Numbered from the stretch's first letter, positions 8,561-15,703 are shown. The stretch is 16,693 nucleotides of DNA from Paenibacillus sp. oral taxon 786 str. D14 (GCF_000159955.1 NZ_GG695973.1:225068-241760), one strand, 5' to 3'. Numbers and translations: made by a program. Notes: generated by a model not told the origin, from the sequence alone.

Positions 8561-8594
8561 ATCATACAGATATGACAATTTGAAACGTTTCCAA
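8561..8594 (-). promoter_or_regulatory. Presumed operon promoter region with operator O2
   Basis: Operator TTTGAAACGTTTCCAA occupies 8579-8594. On the minus strand a TATGAT box (8561-8566) follows 12 bases after it. The layout resembles the regulator's own promoter, where the operator covers the -35 and TATGAT is the -10. No good -35 hexamer is visible at the right distance, so the exact promoter is uncertain while the operator is well supported. If the box is used, the 5' leader is roughly 115 bases. Confidence 0.5.
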
Positions 8595-8603
8595 TTTTGC
8601 TAA

Positions 8604-8650
8604 GAAAAACTTCAGTTTCTCAAAGGAATCAGAATAAACTGAGGTTTTTC
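8604..8650 (-). terminator. Intrinsic terminator after the LacI gene
   Basis: Inverted arms GAAAAACCTCAGTTT and AAACTGAAGTTTTTC (minus-strand reading) pair over 15 bp with one mismatch around a loop of about 17 bases, ending in a short T-run. It lies 16 bases past the LacI stop codon and just before operator O2, separating the regulator's transcript from the transport operon. Confidence 0.7.
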
Positions 8651-8666
8651 TTTCCTTTCGAAGGAA

Positions 8667-9635
8667 TCAAGTCGTTTCACCTTGCCTGTAGGTGACGGGG
8701 ATCCGATAGACCTGCTCTGTCAAAGGTTTCCCTTCGATCTTGCTGTAAAGCAGACGAATCGTCATCCGAGCCATTTTTTCTACCGGCTGCCTGATCGTTG
8801 ATAAGATCGGATGAAAGAAAGGATTATCCTGAATGCCGTCATACCCTATGACCTTGACATCCTCGGGAACACGGATGCCTCGTTGGCGTGCTCTTTCGAT
8901 ATAGTTGGCAGCCAGCATATCCGTAATGGCAAAAATGCCATCCACATCTGAATATTCATGAAAGAACTCATTAAAGTAGGATTCGTCATCTACAATAGGA
9001 TCTGGTTTCTCATAAACCACATGTTCGACACCTAAAGCCTCCGCCTCGTGAATGAATCCTTTTTTACGATTCATGGTTTCACTAAATACCGAAGTGATAC
9101 TCCCGATAAAAGCAGGTTTCCGAGCACCGGCTTTAACTAACTCCCGTAAGGCGATGCGTCCTCCTTCAAAATTATCCGAAGTCACGCAGGTGATTTTCTT
9201 GTTAAAATGCCGATCAATACTCACGATTGGGATATCATGACTCACATTATTTTCGATATCGTTGTATGTGATCCCCACAATACCAGCCACTTTGTTTTGC
9301 CGAAGCATATCCAAGTAGTACAACTCTTTTTCAGGCTTCCCTCCGCTGTTACACAACATCAGCTTGAAGCCTTCCCGATCCAATTCATCCTCTATGTAAT
9401 AAGCCAATTCAGAGAAGAATGGATTCCAAATGCTTGGAAGCAAGAGAGCGACCATCTTGGACTTTTGCATTTTGAAATTTCGAGCGACTTCATTGGGAAT
9501 ATAATTTAACTGCTTAATTGCTTCTTCCACTTTTCTGCGCGTCTTGGGTTTGACAGCCCCCGAGTTATTGATGACTCTGGATACGGTTCCCACGGCGACG
9601 CCAGCTAAGTTGGCTACATCCTTAATGCTTGCCAT
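8667..9635 (-). CDS. LacI-family transcriptional regulator of the fructan locus
   Basis: A 322-residue protein with an N-terminal LacI helix-turn-helix (SIKDVANLAGVAVGTVSRVI, about residues 3-22), a hinge region near residues 45-58, and a periplasmic-binding-protein-like sensor domain from about residue 60 onward. It should bind CG-centred palindromes as a dimer and release them when a sugar ligand binds. Four such palindromes occur in the window, two at this gene's own promoter and two at the operon promoter, supporting autoregulation and operon control. The ATG at 9635 has a GGGGGG stretch a few bases upstream. The ligand is unknown; fructose, sucrose or a fructan fragment fits the context. 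It is transcribed separately from the operon because a terminator follows it. Confidence 0.93.
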   Translation of the reverse strand: MASIKDVANLAGVAVGTVSRVINNSGAVKPKTRRKVEEAIKQLNYIPNEVARNFKMQKSKMVALLLPSIWNPFFSELAYYIEDELDREGFKLMLCNSGGKPEKELYYLDMLRQNKVAGIVGITYNDIENNVSHDIPIVSIDRHFNKKITCVTSDNFEGGRIALRELVKAGARKPAFIGSITSVFSETMNRKKGFIHEAEALGVEHVVYEKPDPIVDDESYFNEFFHEYSDVDGIFAITDMLAANYIERARQRGIRVPEDVKVIGYDGIQDNPFFHPILSTIRQPVEKMARMTIRLLYSKIEGKPLTEQVYRIPVTYRQGETT

Positions 9636-9665
9636 ATGACCCCCCCGAGCTCTCTTATGTCCCCT

Positions 9666-9694
9666 ATCATAGCATCAAACTGGAAACGTTTCAA
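9666..9694 (-). promoter_or_regulatory. LacI-gene promoter
   Basis: On the minus strand, TTGAAA (9689-9694) and TATGAT (9666-9671) are separated by exactly 17 bases, about 30 bases before the start codon. This is a good SigA-type promoter. Its -35 box lies within the operator at 9680-9695, so repressor binding would directly exclude RNA polymerase. Confidence 0.7.
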
Positions 9695-9695
9695 T
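9680..9695. promoter_or_regulatory. LacI-family operator O3, over the -35 box
   Basis: CTGGAAACGTTTCAAT on the plus strand. It has the same core as O1 and O2 but in the opposite orientation, with one mismatch at each outer end compared with O4. It overlaps the -35 hexamer of the regulator's promoter, indicating autorepression. Confidence 0.68.
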
Positions 9696-9702
9696 AATTA
9701 TT

Positions 9703-9718
9703 TTGGAAACGTTTCAAA
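9703..9718. promoter_or_regulatory. LacI-family operator O4, upstream of the -35 box
   Basis: TTGGAAACGTTTCAAA is the exact reverse complement of O1 and O2. It lies 23 bp from O3, just over two helical turns, so two dimers could sit side by side upstream of and over the promoter. Confidence 0.7.
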
Positions 9719-9746
9719 ATTGTAAAATTTAAGGTCTATCAAACCG

Positions 9747-9770
9747 AAAAAGCCGCTATTGCGGCTTTTT
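9747..9770 (-). terminator. Intrinsic terminator after the GntR operon
   Basis: A perfect 10-bp stem (AAAAAGCCGC and GCGGCTTTTT) with a 4-base loop and a T-tract on either strand. It lies about 58 bases past the GntR stop codon and insulates that operon from the LacI gene. Confidence 0.85.
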
Positions 9771-9828
9771 GTTCGACAGTTATTGCTCAATAATGAGGGG
9801 GAAGCACGATATCCCAAGATCGGTAGGA

Positions 9829-10194
9829 TCAGTACACCTTCTTCAACAACTCAATCATCTCATCCAAGGTCAGACCAAAGGACTTGTAATAGGACACTTC
9901 GCTAGCCAACTGTTCCATCACCATTTCGTAGCGGATGCGCTGCATCTCTTCGGGGGAAAATTCAGCGACAAAACACCCTTTGCCGGTCACCGTATGGATC
10001 AAGCCGCGCCGCTCAAGTTCTTCCCACGCCTTCTTGACGGTGATGACACTCACCCGCAGCTCATGGGCGGCTTGCCGGATGGGCGGCAGGATATAGCCGC
10101 TCTCCAGCTCCCCTTTTAGAATTTGGGCGCTGATTTGCTCGAACAGTTGCTGATAGATCGGTTTCTCCGAAGTATTGGATATCGCGATGTTCAT
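9829..10194 (-). CDS. GntR-family regulator, YtrA-like
   Basis: A 121-residue protein with a winged helix-turn-helix of GntR type (about residues 10-75: PIYQQLFEQI, LPPIRQAAHEL, ITVKKAWEELERRGLI, TGKGCFVAE) and a short helical C-terminal dimerisation tail rather than a ligand domain. That size and layout match the YtrA subfamily, whose members repress adjacent ABC transporter genes and are known to respond to membrane or cell-wall stress. The start is ATG at 10194, whose ATGA overlaps the permease stop by four bases; the frame is open to 10362, but the upstream part overlaps the permease gene and has no domain. The inverted repeat at 11719-11741 is its probable operator. In Bacillus the ytrA gene comes first in its operon, whereas here it is last. 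Confidence 0.9.
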   Translation of the reverse strand: MNIAISNTSEKPIYQQLFEQISAQILKGELESGYILPPIRQAAHELRVSVITVKKAWEELERRGLIHTVTGKGCFVAEFSPEEMQRIRYEMVMEQLASEVSYYKSFGLTLDEMIELLKKVY

Positions 10195-10847
10195 TGGATA
10201 TCCACTTGAAGGAATCGTTTGACCGCCATCCGGTAAGCCACTGCGGTAAGCGCAATGAAAATCACGATTCCTGCGATCAGAATATAGGCTTGAACTGCCA
10301 AATGATTCGCTTCCGTCCCATAAAACATACGATTCATCCCCGAATTCGCGATCCCGATCCACTGGGTGATCCCTGCAAACAATGTAGCTGCTACAGTGGA
10401 GATCAGCAGTGCCATACCAAATTTATACGCCGTCTTGTAATACATCGGAATAAAAATCAGGTTAAAGATCGCCAGCATCACCAAACAGAGACCAAAGAAT
10501 CCTAAGTTCGGCGGGAAGAAGAAGTAGGTTATATCCGAATAGAAGCGCTGACTGACCAGGCCAAAGATTAGGGCAATCACCACATGCGCTAATTCCAGTC
10601 CGGTGATCACGATAATCCGCGCTTTCACAATGTCCCGTTTCGTAACAGGCATCATCGAGGTAAACATCAAATCGTTTTGTGCTCTCAGTTGGTTAAACAT
10701 ATTGGGGATGGTGATCCAACAAAAATACAAAATCACTATGAAGTAAATCCAGCCAGGAACAAACATCAAAACGCCCATTAACACAGGCATGCTCAATAAT
10801 AGAGGATGTACACCCAGTCGGATATCTTTTCGGATCAAATTAATCAT
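10191..10847 (-). CDS. ABC-2 type transporter permease
   Basis: A 218-residue membrane protein with about six hydrophobic segments, for example LLLSMPVLMGVLMFVPGWIY near the start and AYILIAGIVIFIALTAVAY near the end. No catalytic motif is seen. It is encoded between an ABC ATPase and a YtrA-like regulator, overlapping both, so it is most likely the membrane half of an exporter or cell-envelope-stress transporter. The start is ATG at 10847, about eight bases after a GGGGGG SD and overlapping the ATPase stop by eight bases; an ATG at 10871 would extend it into the ATPase gene. The substrate cannot be told from the sequence. Confidence 0.85.
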   Translation of the reverse strand: MINLIRKDIRLGVHPLLLSMPVLMGVLMFVPGWIYFIVILYFCWITIPNMFNQLRAQNDLMFTSMMPVTKRDIVKARIIVITGLELAHVVIALIFGLVSQRFYSDITYFFFPPNLGFFGLCLVMLAIFNLIFIPMYYKTAYKFGMALLISTVAATLFAGITQWIGIANSGMNRMFYGTEANHLAVQAYILIAGIVIFIALTAVAYRMAVKRFLQVDIQ

Positions 10848-11697
10848 GGTTCTGCCCCCCTTTTCTCGCATAGTAAATCATAATATCCTCTAAGCTTGGC
10901 GTGGCGGCTCGGATTCCCGAAGTCGGGTCAAAGTCATCCGCATGGATCAAGCCCGTAAAGCCAAACGAGTTCGTTTTGTAGGAAATCATCCGGTCCTTCA
11001 CCTGTGCAAGCTGGCCCTCGGAACCGTTCACGAGGAGATAGGATTCTTTGAATTCATCCTTCTCCCCGCTCAGCACAATTTGCCCGTTTGAGATAAAGGT
11101 AATATAATCTGCGCACTTCTCCAAGTCGGAGGTAATATGGGTGGAGAACAGAATGCTCACCTCGCCATCAGCAATCAGCTCCTGAAAAAGATCCAGCAGG
11201 TCATCCCGTGAAGCTGGATCCAGCCCGCTGGTCGGCTCGTCGAGGATCAGCAGCTTGGCCCCATGGGACAAAGCAAGCGTCAGGCTGTATTTGACCTTCA
11301 TGCCCGTTGACAGTTCGGCGATCTTTCTATTCTCATCCAAGTTAAATCTCTTCATGTAGGAGGAGTAGATTTGATCGTCCCAATTTTCATAAAACCTCTT
11401 AATGGTATCCGTCAACGTCTTAATCTTACTGCGCGTGTAAAAATCAATGCTCCCGAAAGCAAATCCTATCTCCTGCTTTAATTCCAGCTCATGTTCCGCC
11501 ATGTTCTTGCCCAGAATGTAAACCTCACCGCTGTCGATCCGAGTCATATTTAAAATCGACTTGATCGTCGTCGTTTTCCCTGCACCGTTAACTCCGATAA
11601 AGCCCATGATGTATCCCTTCTCCAACTGGAAAGAAACATCCTTCAGCTCAAAGGCGGGGAATTTCTTATGAATATGTCGAACATCTAATGCCAGCAT
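10840..11697 (-). CDS. ABC transporter ATP-binding protein (ABC-2 exporter type)
   Basis: A 285-residue nucleotide-binding subunit. The Walker A motif is GVNGAGKT (residues 35-42), the ABC signature is LSTGMKVKYSL, and the Walker B is LLILDEPTSGLDP. The H-loop His falls in LFSTHITSDLEK. A C-terminal extension of about 70 residues follows the catalytic core. The LSTGMK signature and order of genes fit transporters of the YtrB/BcrA kind, which pair with ABC-2 permeases. The start is ATG at 11697, six bases after GAGGGGG; the open frame upstream to 11739 covers the operator and has no SD. It is the first gene of the three-gene operon, and its leader holds the promoter and inverted-repeat operator. 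Confidence 0.92.
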   Translation of the reverse strand: MLALDVRHIHKKFPAFELKDVSFQLEKGYIMGFIGVNGAGKTTTIKSILNMTRIDSGEVYILGKNMAEHELELKQEIGFAFGSIDFYTRSKIKTLTDTIKRFYENWDDQIYSSYMKRFNLDENRKIAELSTGMKVKYSLTLALSHGAKLLILDEPTSGLDPASRDDLLDLFQELIADGEVSILFSTHITSDLEKCADYITFISNGQIVLSGEKDEFKESYLLVNGSEGQLAQVKDRMISYKTNSFGFTGLIHADDFDPTSGIRAATPSLEDIMIYYARKGGQNHD

Positions 11698-11718
11698 GGA
11701 ATACCCCCTCTTTTTAAA

Positions 11719-11741
11719 TTGTGTATATCGTGTATACACAA
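11719..11741. promoter_or_regulatory. Inverted-repeat operator, probable GntR/YtrA-type site
   Basis: TTGTGTATA and TATACACAA form perfect 9-bp arms around a 5-base spacer (TCGTG). It lies immediately downstream of, and overlaps by two bases, the -10 box of the operon promoter. GTGTA...TACAC arms resemble known YtrA operators; assignment to the regulator encoded at the end of this operon is inferred. Confidence 0.75.
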
Positions 11742-11768
11742 TATATCACGGATGGGAGGAAGCGTCAA
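11740..11768 (-). promoter_or_regulatory. Promoter of the ABC-2/GntR operon
   Basis: On the minus strand TTGACG (11763-11768) and TATATT (11740-11745) are separated by exactly 17 bases, about 45 bases before the ATPase start. It is a good SigA-type promoter, and the inverted-repeat operator covers its start region. Confidence 0.75.
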
Positions 11769-11790
11769 TCGAAGGCTGCCTTTCATATGT

Positions 11791-11829
11791 AAAAAAAACA
11801 CCCGCTCAACAATGCAGTTGACGGGTGTT
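11791..11829 (-). terminator. Intrinsic terminator after the manganese catalase gene
   Basis: Minus-strand arms AACACCCGTCAAC and GTTGAGCGGGTGTT pair with a single-base bulge around a 6-base loop and run into eight or more T residues. It begins 25 bases after the catalase stop codon, a textbook rho-independent terminator. Confidence 0.88.
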
Positions 11830-11854
11830 CAAAATCAGAGTATTCGTACAAAAC

Positions 11855-12754
11855 TCAGAGCCCAGCGGCGCGTTGCAGCCGTTTCGCGATTTCCACCAAA
11901 TCCTCTGGCGATATGCCGGGGGCGAATTCCTCCTGAATCGGCTCCAGTTCTGGAATTTCGCCGCTGTACCCCGGCAGTCCGGCAAATGCTTCCAGCCTGC
12001 CGCCGTCCGTCGGATGCTGGCCGCGCCAAATTTGGGCGATGCCGTGATAGTCATGATCGCTGAACGTATACAATCTGCGATGCTCACCAGCGGCTTCCCA
12101 AGGACGGGTCGCATCAAACTTCCGATTTTCAATTTTCGGGATGGGCAGCATTTTGGTGACATCCACTCCGGTTGCGATCTCAAGCGCCTTCGCATACGCC
12201 AACACGTGCACGCCGCCGCGCACAAGAAGATAACCGATCATTGCTCTGGCCGTCGGATGATCGGTCATTTCATAGACGCGGGCCTTATGCGTCCGTGCAC
12301 CACACTCCAGGAAATAGTTATGCAGCAAGTCGAAGATCAAGTTGCCGCTGCTAACGACGTACGATCCGTTCCAAGGACGCCCCATTGAGTCATACGGCAG
12401 AGAGGTCTGAGCGGATTCAATATAGTGAGGGGAGAAACGAAGATCCTTCGTATTCCCTAACGGAGTGGAATCCGGATCCCCGGGACGAGTCGTACCTTCC
12501 AGCATTAAATTGATCGTATTCGACACCAGCTCAACGTGACCAAACTCCTCTGCCGTAATACTCGCGACGAGGTCGTAAAACGGCTTGAGCTTGCTTTTTC
12601 CCCGGAAATTAAAGGACTGAAACAAATAGTTATTTAGCGTCGACATTTCACCAAACCGTCCGCCTAACAGTTCCTGAACGACGCTGGCGCCATTCGGATC
12701 CGGGGCTTTCGGTCTGGGCAATTCAATGGCCAATCGGTTTACGCGTTTAAACAT
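11855..12754 (-). CDS. Manganese catalase
   Basis: A 299-residue di-manganese catalase that should convert hydrogen peroxide to water and oxygen in the cytoplasm or spore. The metal ligands of the Lactobacillus plantarum enzyme (Glu35, Glu66, His69, Glu148, His181) have clear counterparts here: Glu36 in FGEMSTLNNY, Glu70 and His73 in AEEFGHVE, Glu150 in NYFLECGAR, and His183 in VRGGVHVLAYAKAL, with near-identical spacing. The start is ATG at 12754 with GGGGAGG seven to eight bases upstream. It is of the longer, KatN/YdbD-like length rather than the short CotJC spore-coat form. It lies about 110 bases after an OsmC-family gene and may be co-transcribed with it; no convincing separate promoter is visible in the gap. 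Confidence 0.96.
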   Translation of the reverse strand: MFKRVNRLAIELPRPKAPDPNGASVVQELLGGRFGEMSTLNNYLFQSFNFRGKSKLKPFYDLVASITAEEFGHVELVSNTINLMLEGTTRPGDPDSTPLGNTKDLRFSPHYIESAQTSLPYDSMGRPWNGSYVVSSGNLIFDLLHNYFLECGARTHKARVYEMTDHPTARAMIGYLLVRGGVHVLAYAKALEIATGVDVTKMLPIPKIENRKFDATRPWEAAGEHRRLYTFSDHDYHGIAQIWRGQHPTDGGRLEAFAGLPGYSGEIPELEPIQEEFAPGISPEDLVEIAKRLQRAAGL

Positions 12755-12816
12755 GCATGTACCTCCCCATAAGTCTCAATTACTAAAAGCCTACGGGGAT
12801 AGCTCGGATATTATGC

Positions 12817-12837
12817 CGGACGGGTATTGATCGTCCG
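12817..12837 (-). other. Small hairpin between OsmC and catalase genes
   Basis: CGGACG and CGTCCG form a 6-bp stem with a 9-base loop in the 110-base gap. There is no T-tract after it on either strand, so it is not a convincing terminator; it may affect mRNA processing or have no role. Confidence 0.3.
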
Positions 12838-12864
12838 AAGCTTTGGTGTGGAAGTGCCTTTTGT

Positions 12865-13293
12865 TTATGGCTGGAAAACCTCTTGACCGTTGAGAATCAG
12901 TCTGTAGCTGATGTCGGCCTTCAGCGAGTCCGATACAGCACAATATTTCTCTTTGCCCATTTGAATAGCTTTCCAAATTTGATAATCTGGAATGTCTCCT
13001 TCAACGCGGAAGATCAGCTCAATGGCGGTAAAGCCGGACGGATTCTGCTCTTTCCGGGTACCGTCCGCTTCGATCTCTAGTGAAGTGATCTTCTCAAGGA
13101 ATGAATTCAGAATCATGGTGATGTCAATGCCGATACATCCGGCCAGTCCGGCCAGCAAAAGCTCCATGGGTGTTGCACCTGTGCCGTCGCCGCCGTATTT
13201 TGGCGTAGCGTCCATTCTTACCGGATAACCGGAATCCCCGACTGATGTAAACAAACGTTTTCCATTCCAGGTTGTCATAACCTTCATCATCAT
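12865..13293 (-). CDS. OsmC-family protein (organic peroxide / thiol-redox type)
   Basis: A 142-residue protein of the OsmC/Ohr superfamily. Both conserved cysteines are present: Cys53 in LLAGLAGCIGID at the start of the long central helix, and Cys118 in KEKYCAVSDSL. The N-terminal glycine-rich TPKYGGDGTGATPMELLL segment is typical of the OsmC/YhfA branch. Family members reduce organic hydroperoxides using these cysteines, though some YhfA-like proteins have no proven activity. The gene starts 16 bases after the amino-acid ABC ATPase gene, so it is probably in the same operon, with the manganese catalase next. Three consecutive ATGs occur at the start; an AGTAGG SD is two bases from the first and eight from the third (13287), so the true start may be the second or third. 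Confidence 0.92.
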   Translation of the reverse strand: MMMKVMTTWNGKRLFTSVGDSGYPVRMDATPKYGGDGTGATPMELLLAGLAGCIGIDITMILNSFLEKITSLEIEADGTRKEQNPSGFTAIELIFRVEGDIPDYQIWKAIQMGKEKYCAVSDSLKADISYRLILNGQEVFQP

Positions 13294-13309
13294 TACCTAC
13301 TTTCTGTTG

Positions 13310-14056
13310 TTAATGCTCCTGAAGTTGATTGATAAACTTACGAGCTCTTTCGGACTCCGTATTCTGAAAAAAAACTTCCGGTTCCTGCGATTCCACAATT
13401 ACACCGCCATCCATAAACACGATCCGATTGGCGACCTGACGGGCAAATTTCATTTCATGAGTGACGATGACCATCGTCATCCCATCCCGGGCCAGCTGGC
13501 GCATAACTTCCAGCACCTCTCCGACAAGCTCGGGATCAAGAGCTGAAGTAGGCTCGTCAAACAGCATGATCGCCGGCTCCATGGCTAATGCTCGGGCAAT
13601 TGCCACCCGCTGCTGCTGGCCGCCGGACAGCCTCGAGGGATATTCATCCTTCTTCGCCAACAGTCCAACCCGATCCAGCAGTCGTTCGCCGATCTGTACG
13701 GCTTCTTCTTTTTTCATTTTCTTCACAGATAACAGCGATTCGATCACGTTGCCAAGCGCTGTCTTGTGCGGATATAAGTTAAACTGCTGAAAGACCATTC
13801 CCGTATGACGACGAATTTCACGGAAGGCGGCCTGTTTCTTCTTAGACGGCATGGATGCGTCCACTCGAACACCATTCACCTCAAGCGATCCGCCGTCCAG
13901 CTCCTCAAGGCCGTTCAGACATCTCAGCAGGGTGCTTTTGCCGGAACCACTTGGTCCGAGCAGCACAACGATTTCTTTGGGAGCTACATGCAGATCAATG
14001 CTTTTCAACACCTCTGCTCCGTTAAAAGACTTGGACAATCCTGTCGTTTGAATCAT
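13310..14056 (-). CDS. Polar amino acid ABC transporter ATP-binding protein
   Basis: A 248-residue ATPase of the GlnQ/TcyC class. The Walker A motif GPSGSGKST is at 34-42, the Q-loop in MVFQQFNLYPHKT near residue 90, the signature LSGGQQQRVAIARALA near 144, Walker B with IMLFDEPTSALDP near 165, and the H-loop in VTHEMKFAR. It powers uptake through the permease encoded 19 bases upstream. The ATG at 14056 has AGGTGGAG in good position. The FNLYPHKTALGNV and THEM...AR segments are hallmark features of the polar amino acid family. Cystine, glutamine or another polar amino acid is possible; the OsmC and catalase neighbours mildly favour a sulfur amino acid. Confidence 0.95.
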   Translation of the reverse strand: MIQTTGLSKSFNGAEVLKSIDLHVAPKEIVVLLGPSGSGKSTLLRCLNGLEELDGGSLEVNGVRVDASMPSKKKQAAFREIRRHTGMVFQQFNLYPHKTALGNVIESLLSVKKMKKEEAVQIGERLLDRVGLLAKKDEYPSRLSGGQQQRVAIARALAMEPAIMLFDEPTSALDPELVGEVLEVMRQLARDGMTMVIVTHEMKFARQVANRIVFMDGGVIVESQEPEVFFQNTESERARKFINQLQEH

Positions 14057-14075
14057 ATTTGCTCCACCTCATGCC

Positions 14076-14720
14076 TCAATATACTTTGGACAACTGCTTC
14101 TCCACCGCATTCAGAATGGCCGAGAACACAGTGCTCATGATCCAATACATGGCGGCGATCCCAACGAAAAAAGGCATATAGACATAATATTGAGCGATCA
14201 GCAGCTGCGCTGAACGCAGCAACTCGGTGACCGTAATGGCCGACACCAGCGCCGTCTCTTTAAGCATTCCGATAAAAGTATTACCCATAGGCGCAATGGC
14301 CACCCGAGCTGCTTGCGGCAGAATGATTCTTCTCATCGTCATCCAGCCCGTCATGCCCGTCGCATAAGCGGCTTCCGTCTGGCCCTTCGGAATTGACTGA
14401 ATCGCCCCTCTGAACGTTTCAGACAGATAGGCGCCCACGTTGATGCTCAATGCCACATAAGCGGCTGTCAGCGGACCCAGCGTAATTCCGTAATCTACAA
14501 CCCCGTAATAAACGATAAAAATTTGGACAAGAAGCGGCGTACCTCGAATAACCGACACATATACGCGGGCAATTCCGCGAACCAGCCAATTCCCTTTTAG
14601 TCGCGCAATCGCAACCACCAAACCGATGATCAGTCCGAAAAACATGGATACAACCGTAACAAGCAGCGTGTAATAAGCACCTTTCAGCAAGAAAGGAAGG
14701 TTATCCCATACCAGATTCAT
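14076..14720 (-). CDS. Polar amino acid ABC transporter permease
   Basis: A 214-residue HisM/GlnP-family membrane subunit with about five transmembrane helices. The family motif RGTPLLVQIFIVYYG is near residue 60, and the ATPase-contacting EAA loop is seen as ETFRGAIQSIPKGQTEAAYA followed by RRIILPQAAR. A single permease gene suggests a homodimer, as in TcyB-type or GlnP-like systems. It lies between the binding-lipoprotein gene (93-base gap holding a stem-loop) and the ATPase gene. The ATG at 14720 has AAAGGGG about 12 bases upstream, a rather distant SD, which together with the stem-loop could give lower expression than the binding protein. Confidence 0.95.
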   Translation of the reverse strand: MNLVWDNLPFLLKGAYYTLLVTVVSMFFGLIIGLVVAIARLKGNWLVRGIARVYVSVIRGTPLLVQIFIVYYGVVDYGITLGPLTAAYVALSINVGAYLSETFRGAIQSIPKGQTEAAYATGMTGWMTMRRIILPQAARVAIAPMGNTFIGMLKETALVSAITVTELLRSAQLLIAQYYVYMPFFVGIAAMYWIMSTVFSAILNAVEKQLSKVY

Positions 14721-14760
14721 TGTCGTTTGAATCCCCTTTTGATTCCATGGTTAAAGCGAG

Positions 14761-14795
14761 AAGGCCATGAAAGAATACGAATTCTTCAAGGCCTT
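14761..14795 (-). other. Intercistronic stem-loop between binding protein and permease genes
   Basis: AAGGCC...AAAGAAT and ATTCTT...GGCCTT pair around a 4-base loop with one bulge and one mismatch. It lies between the binding-protein stop codon and the permease start. No long T-run follows on the minus strand, so it is more likely an mRNA-stabilising or partial-attenuation element than a full terminator. Confidence 0.5.
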
Positions 14796-14812
14796 ATCCT
14801 TTTCACGATTCT

Positions 14813-15703
14813 TTATTCTGCCGGCGGCTCTTCGCCAAACCATTTTTGGAAGATAGTGTTATAGGTGCCATCCGCTTTCATATCGGTCAAAGCCTGATCC
14901 AGAGCGGCCAGGAATTCCGGGTTATTTTTGCGGATCGCGATACCCGCTTGGTCGGATTTGATCGCATCGCCCACCGCTTTAATTTTATAGCCGTTTTTGT
15001 CGACAATGGGTTTCAAGGCGTACAAGTTATTGATGGTGGCATCGATCCGTCCCGCATTCAAATCCTGCAGGGAAGTAATCACATCGTCATAGGTTTTGAT
15101 CTCGAAGTTGCCAACCTGCGGCAGCACGTCATTCCGGAGATAGGATTCATCGTTTGTGCCGAGTCCCACGCCGATATTTTTCCCTTTAAAGTCTTCCAGC
15201 TTCGTGATCGAGTCATTATCCTCTTTTACGATGATTTTAACTTCGTTCGTAATATACGGCTGGGTAAAATCAATTTGCTGCTTGCGTTCGTCAGTAATCG
15301 TAACCTGGCTGATAATGGCATCGATTTTTCCAGCCTGCAGACTAGGAATCAGTCCAGAGAATTCCTGCGGAGCAAACTCGACTTTAACGCCGAGCCGTTT
15401 GGCTACTTCTTTCGCAACGTCAGCATCAAAACCATCGATTTCCTTGTTTTCATTCAGGAAATTGTAAGGAGCGTAAGTCCCCATAAGCCCTACCTTTATC
15501 ACACCCGCTGTTTTAATTTCGTTCAATAAATCACTTCCGGTATTTGCGGAGCTTCCTCCGTTCGCCGCATTGTTGGAAGGAGCCGAGCTTGGCGCGTTAT
15601 TGCCGTTATTGTTAGAACCGCAGCCAGTCAATGCCAGAACTACGAGCAATACGGCGGATAATGTTAGAAACAGCATATTTCTGGATTTCTTACTTTTCAG
15701 CAT
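14813..15703 (-). CDS. Polar amino acid ABC transporter substrate-binding lipoprotein
   Basis: A 296-residue family-3 solute-binding protein. The signal is lipoprotein-type: KSKKSR charge, hydrophobic core and lipobox LTGC with Cys28, followed by an Asn/Ser/Gly-rich tether to about residue 56. The binding core begins at IKTAGVIKVGLMGTYAPYNF and contains the family signature GFDADVAKEVAKRLGVKVEF and the lobe-linking segments DAIISQVTITDERKQQIDF and NIGVGLGTNDESYLRN. It should capture an amino acid outside the membrane. The ATG at 15703 lies seven bases after AAGGAGAG. It is the first gene of the transporter set, 77 bases after the TetR gene with no terminator visible between them. Confidence 0.95.
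   Translation of the reverse strand: MLKSKKSRNMLFLTLSAVLLVVLALTGCGSNNNGNNAPSSAPSNNAANGGSSANTGSDLLNEIKTAGVIKVGLMGTYAPYNFLNENKEIDGFDADVAKEVAKRLGVKVEFAPQEFSGLIPSLQAGKIDAIISQVTITDERKQQIDFTQPYITNEVKIIVKEDNDSITKLEDFKGKNIGVGLGTNDESYLRNDVLPQVGNFEIKTYDDVITSLQDLNAGRIDATINNLYALKPIVDKNGYKIKAVGDAIKSDQAGIAIRKNNPEFLAALDQALTDMKADGTYNTIFQKWFGEEPPAE

Noticed and set aside
8652..8666. TTCCTT-TCG-AAGGAA hairpin right after the LacI stop codon
   Set aside because: A 6-bp A/T-rich stem with no T-tract; the larger hairpin at 8604-8650 is the better terminator.
8474..9718. The four CG-centred palindromes as CcpA catabolite-responsive sites
   Set aside because: They resemble the cre consensus but miss an end position, and they cluster at the promoters of the LacI gene and its neighbour operon, so the local LacI protein is the simpler owner. 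CcpA cross-binding remains possible.
11806..12388. Several open frames of 60-190 codons on both strands within the catalase region
   Set aside because: The manganese catalase frame carries all five metal ligands; the others are by-products of locally GC-rich codon use.
14846..15529. A 227-codon plus-strand open frame opposite the amino acid binding-protein gene
   Set aside because: It is antisense to a clear lipoprotein gene, has no SD or domain, and its composition reads like a reverse translation of the real gene.
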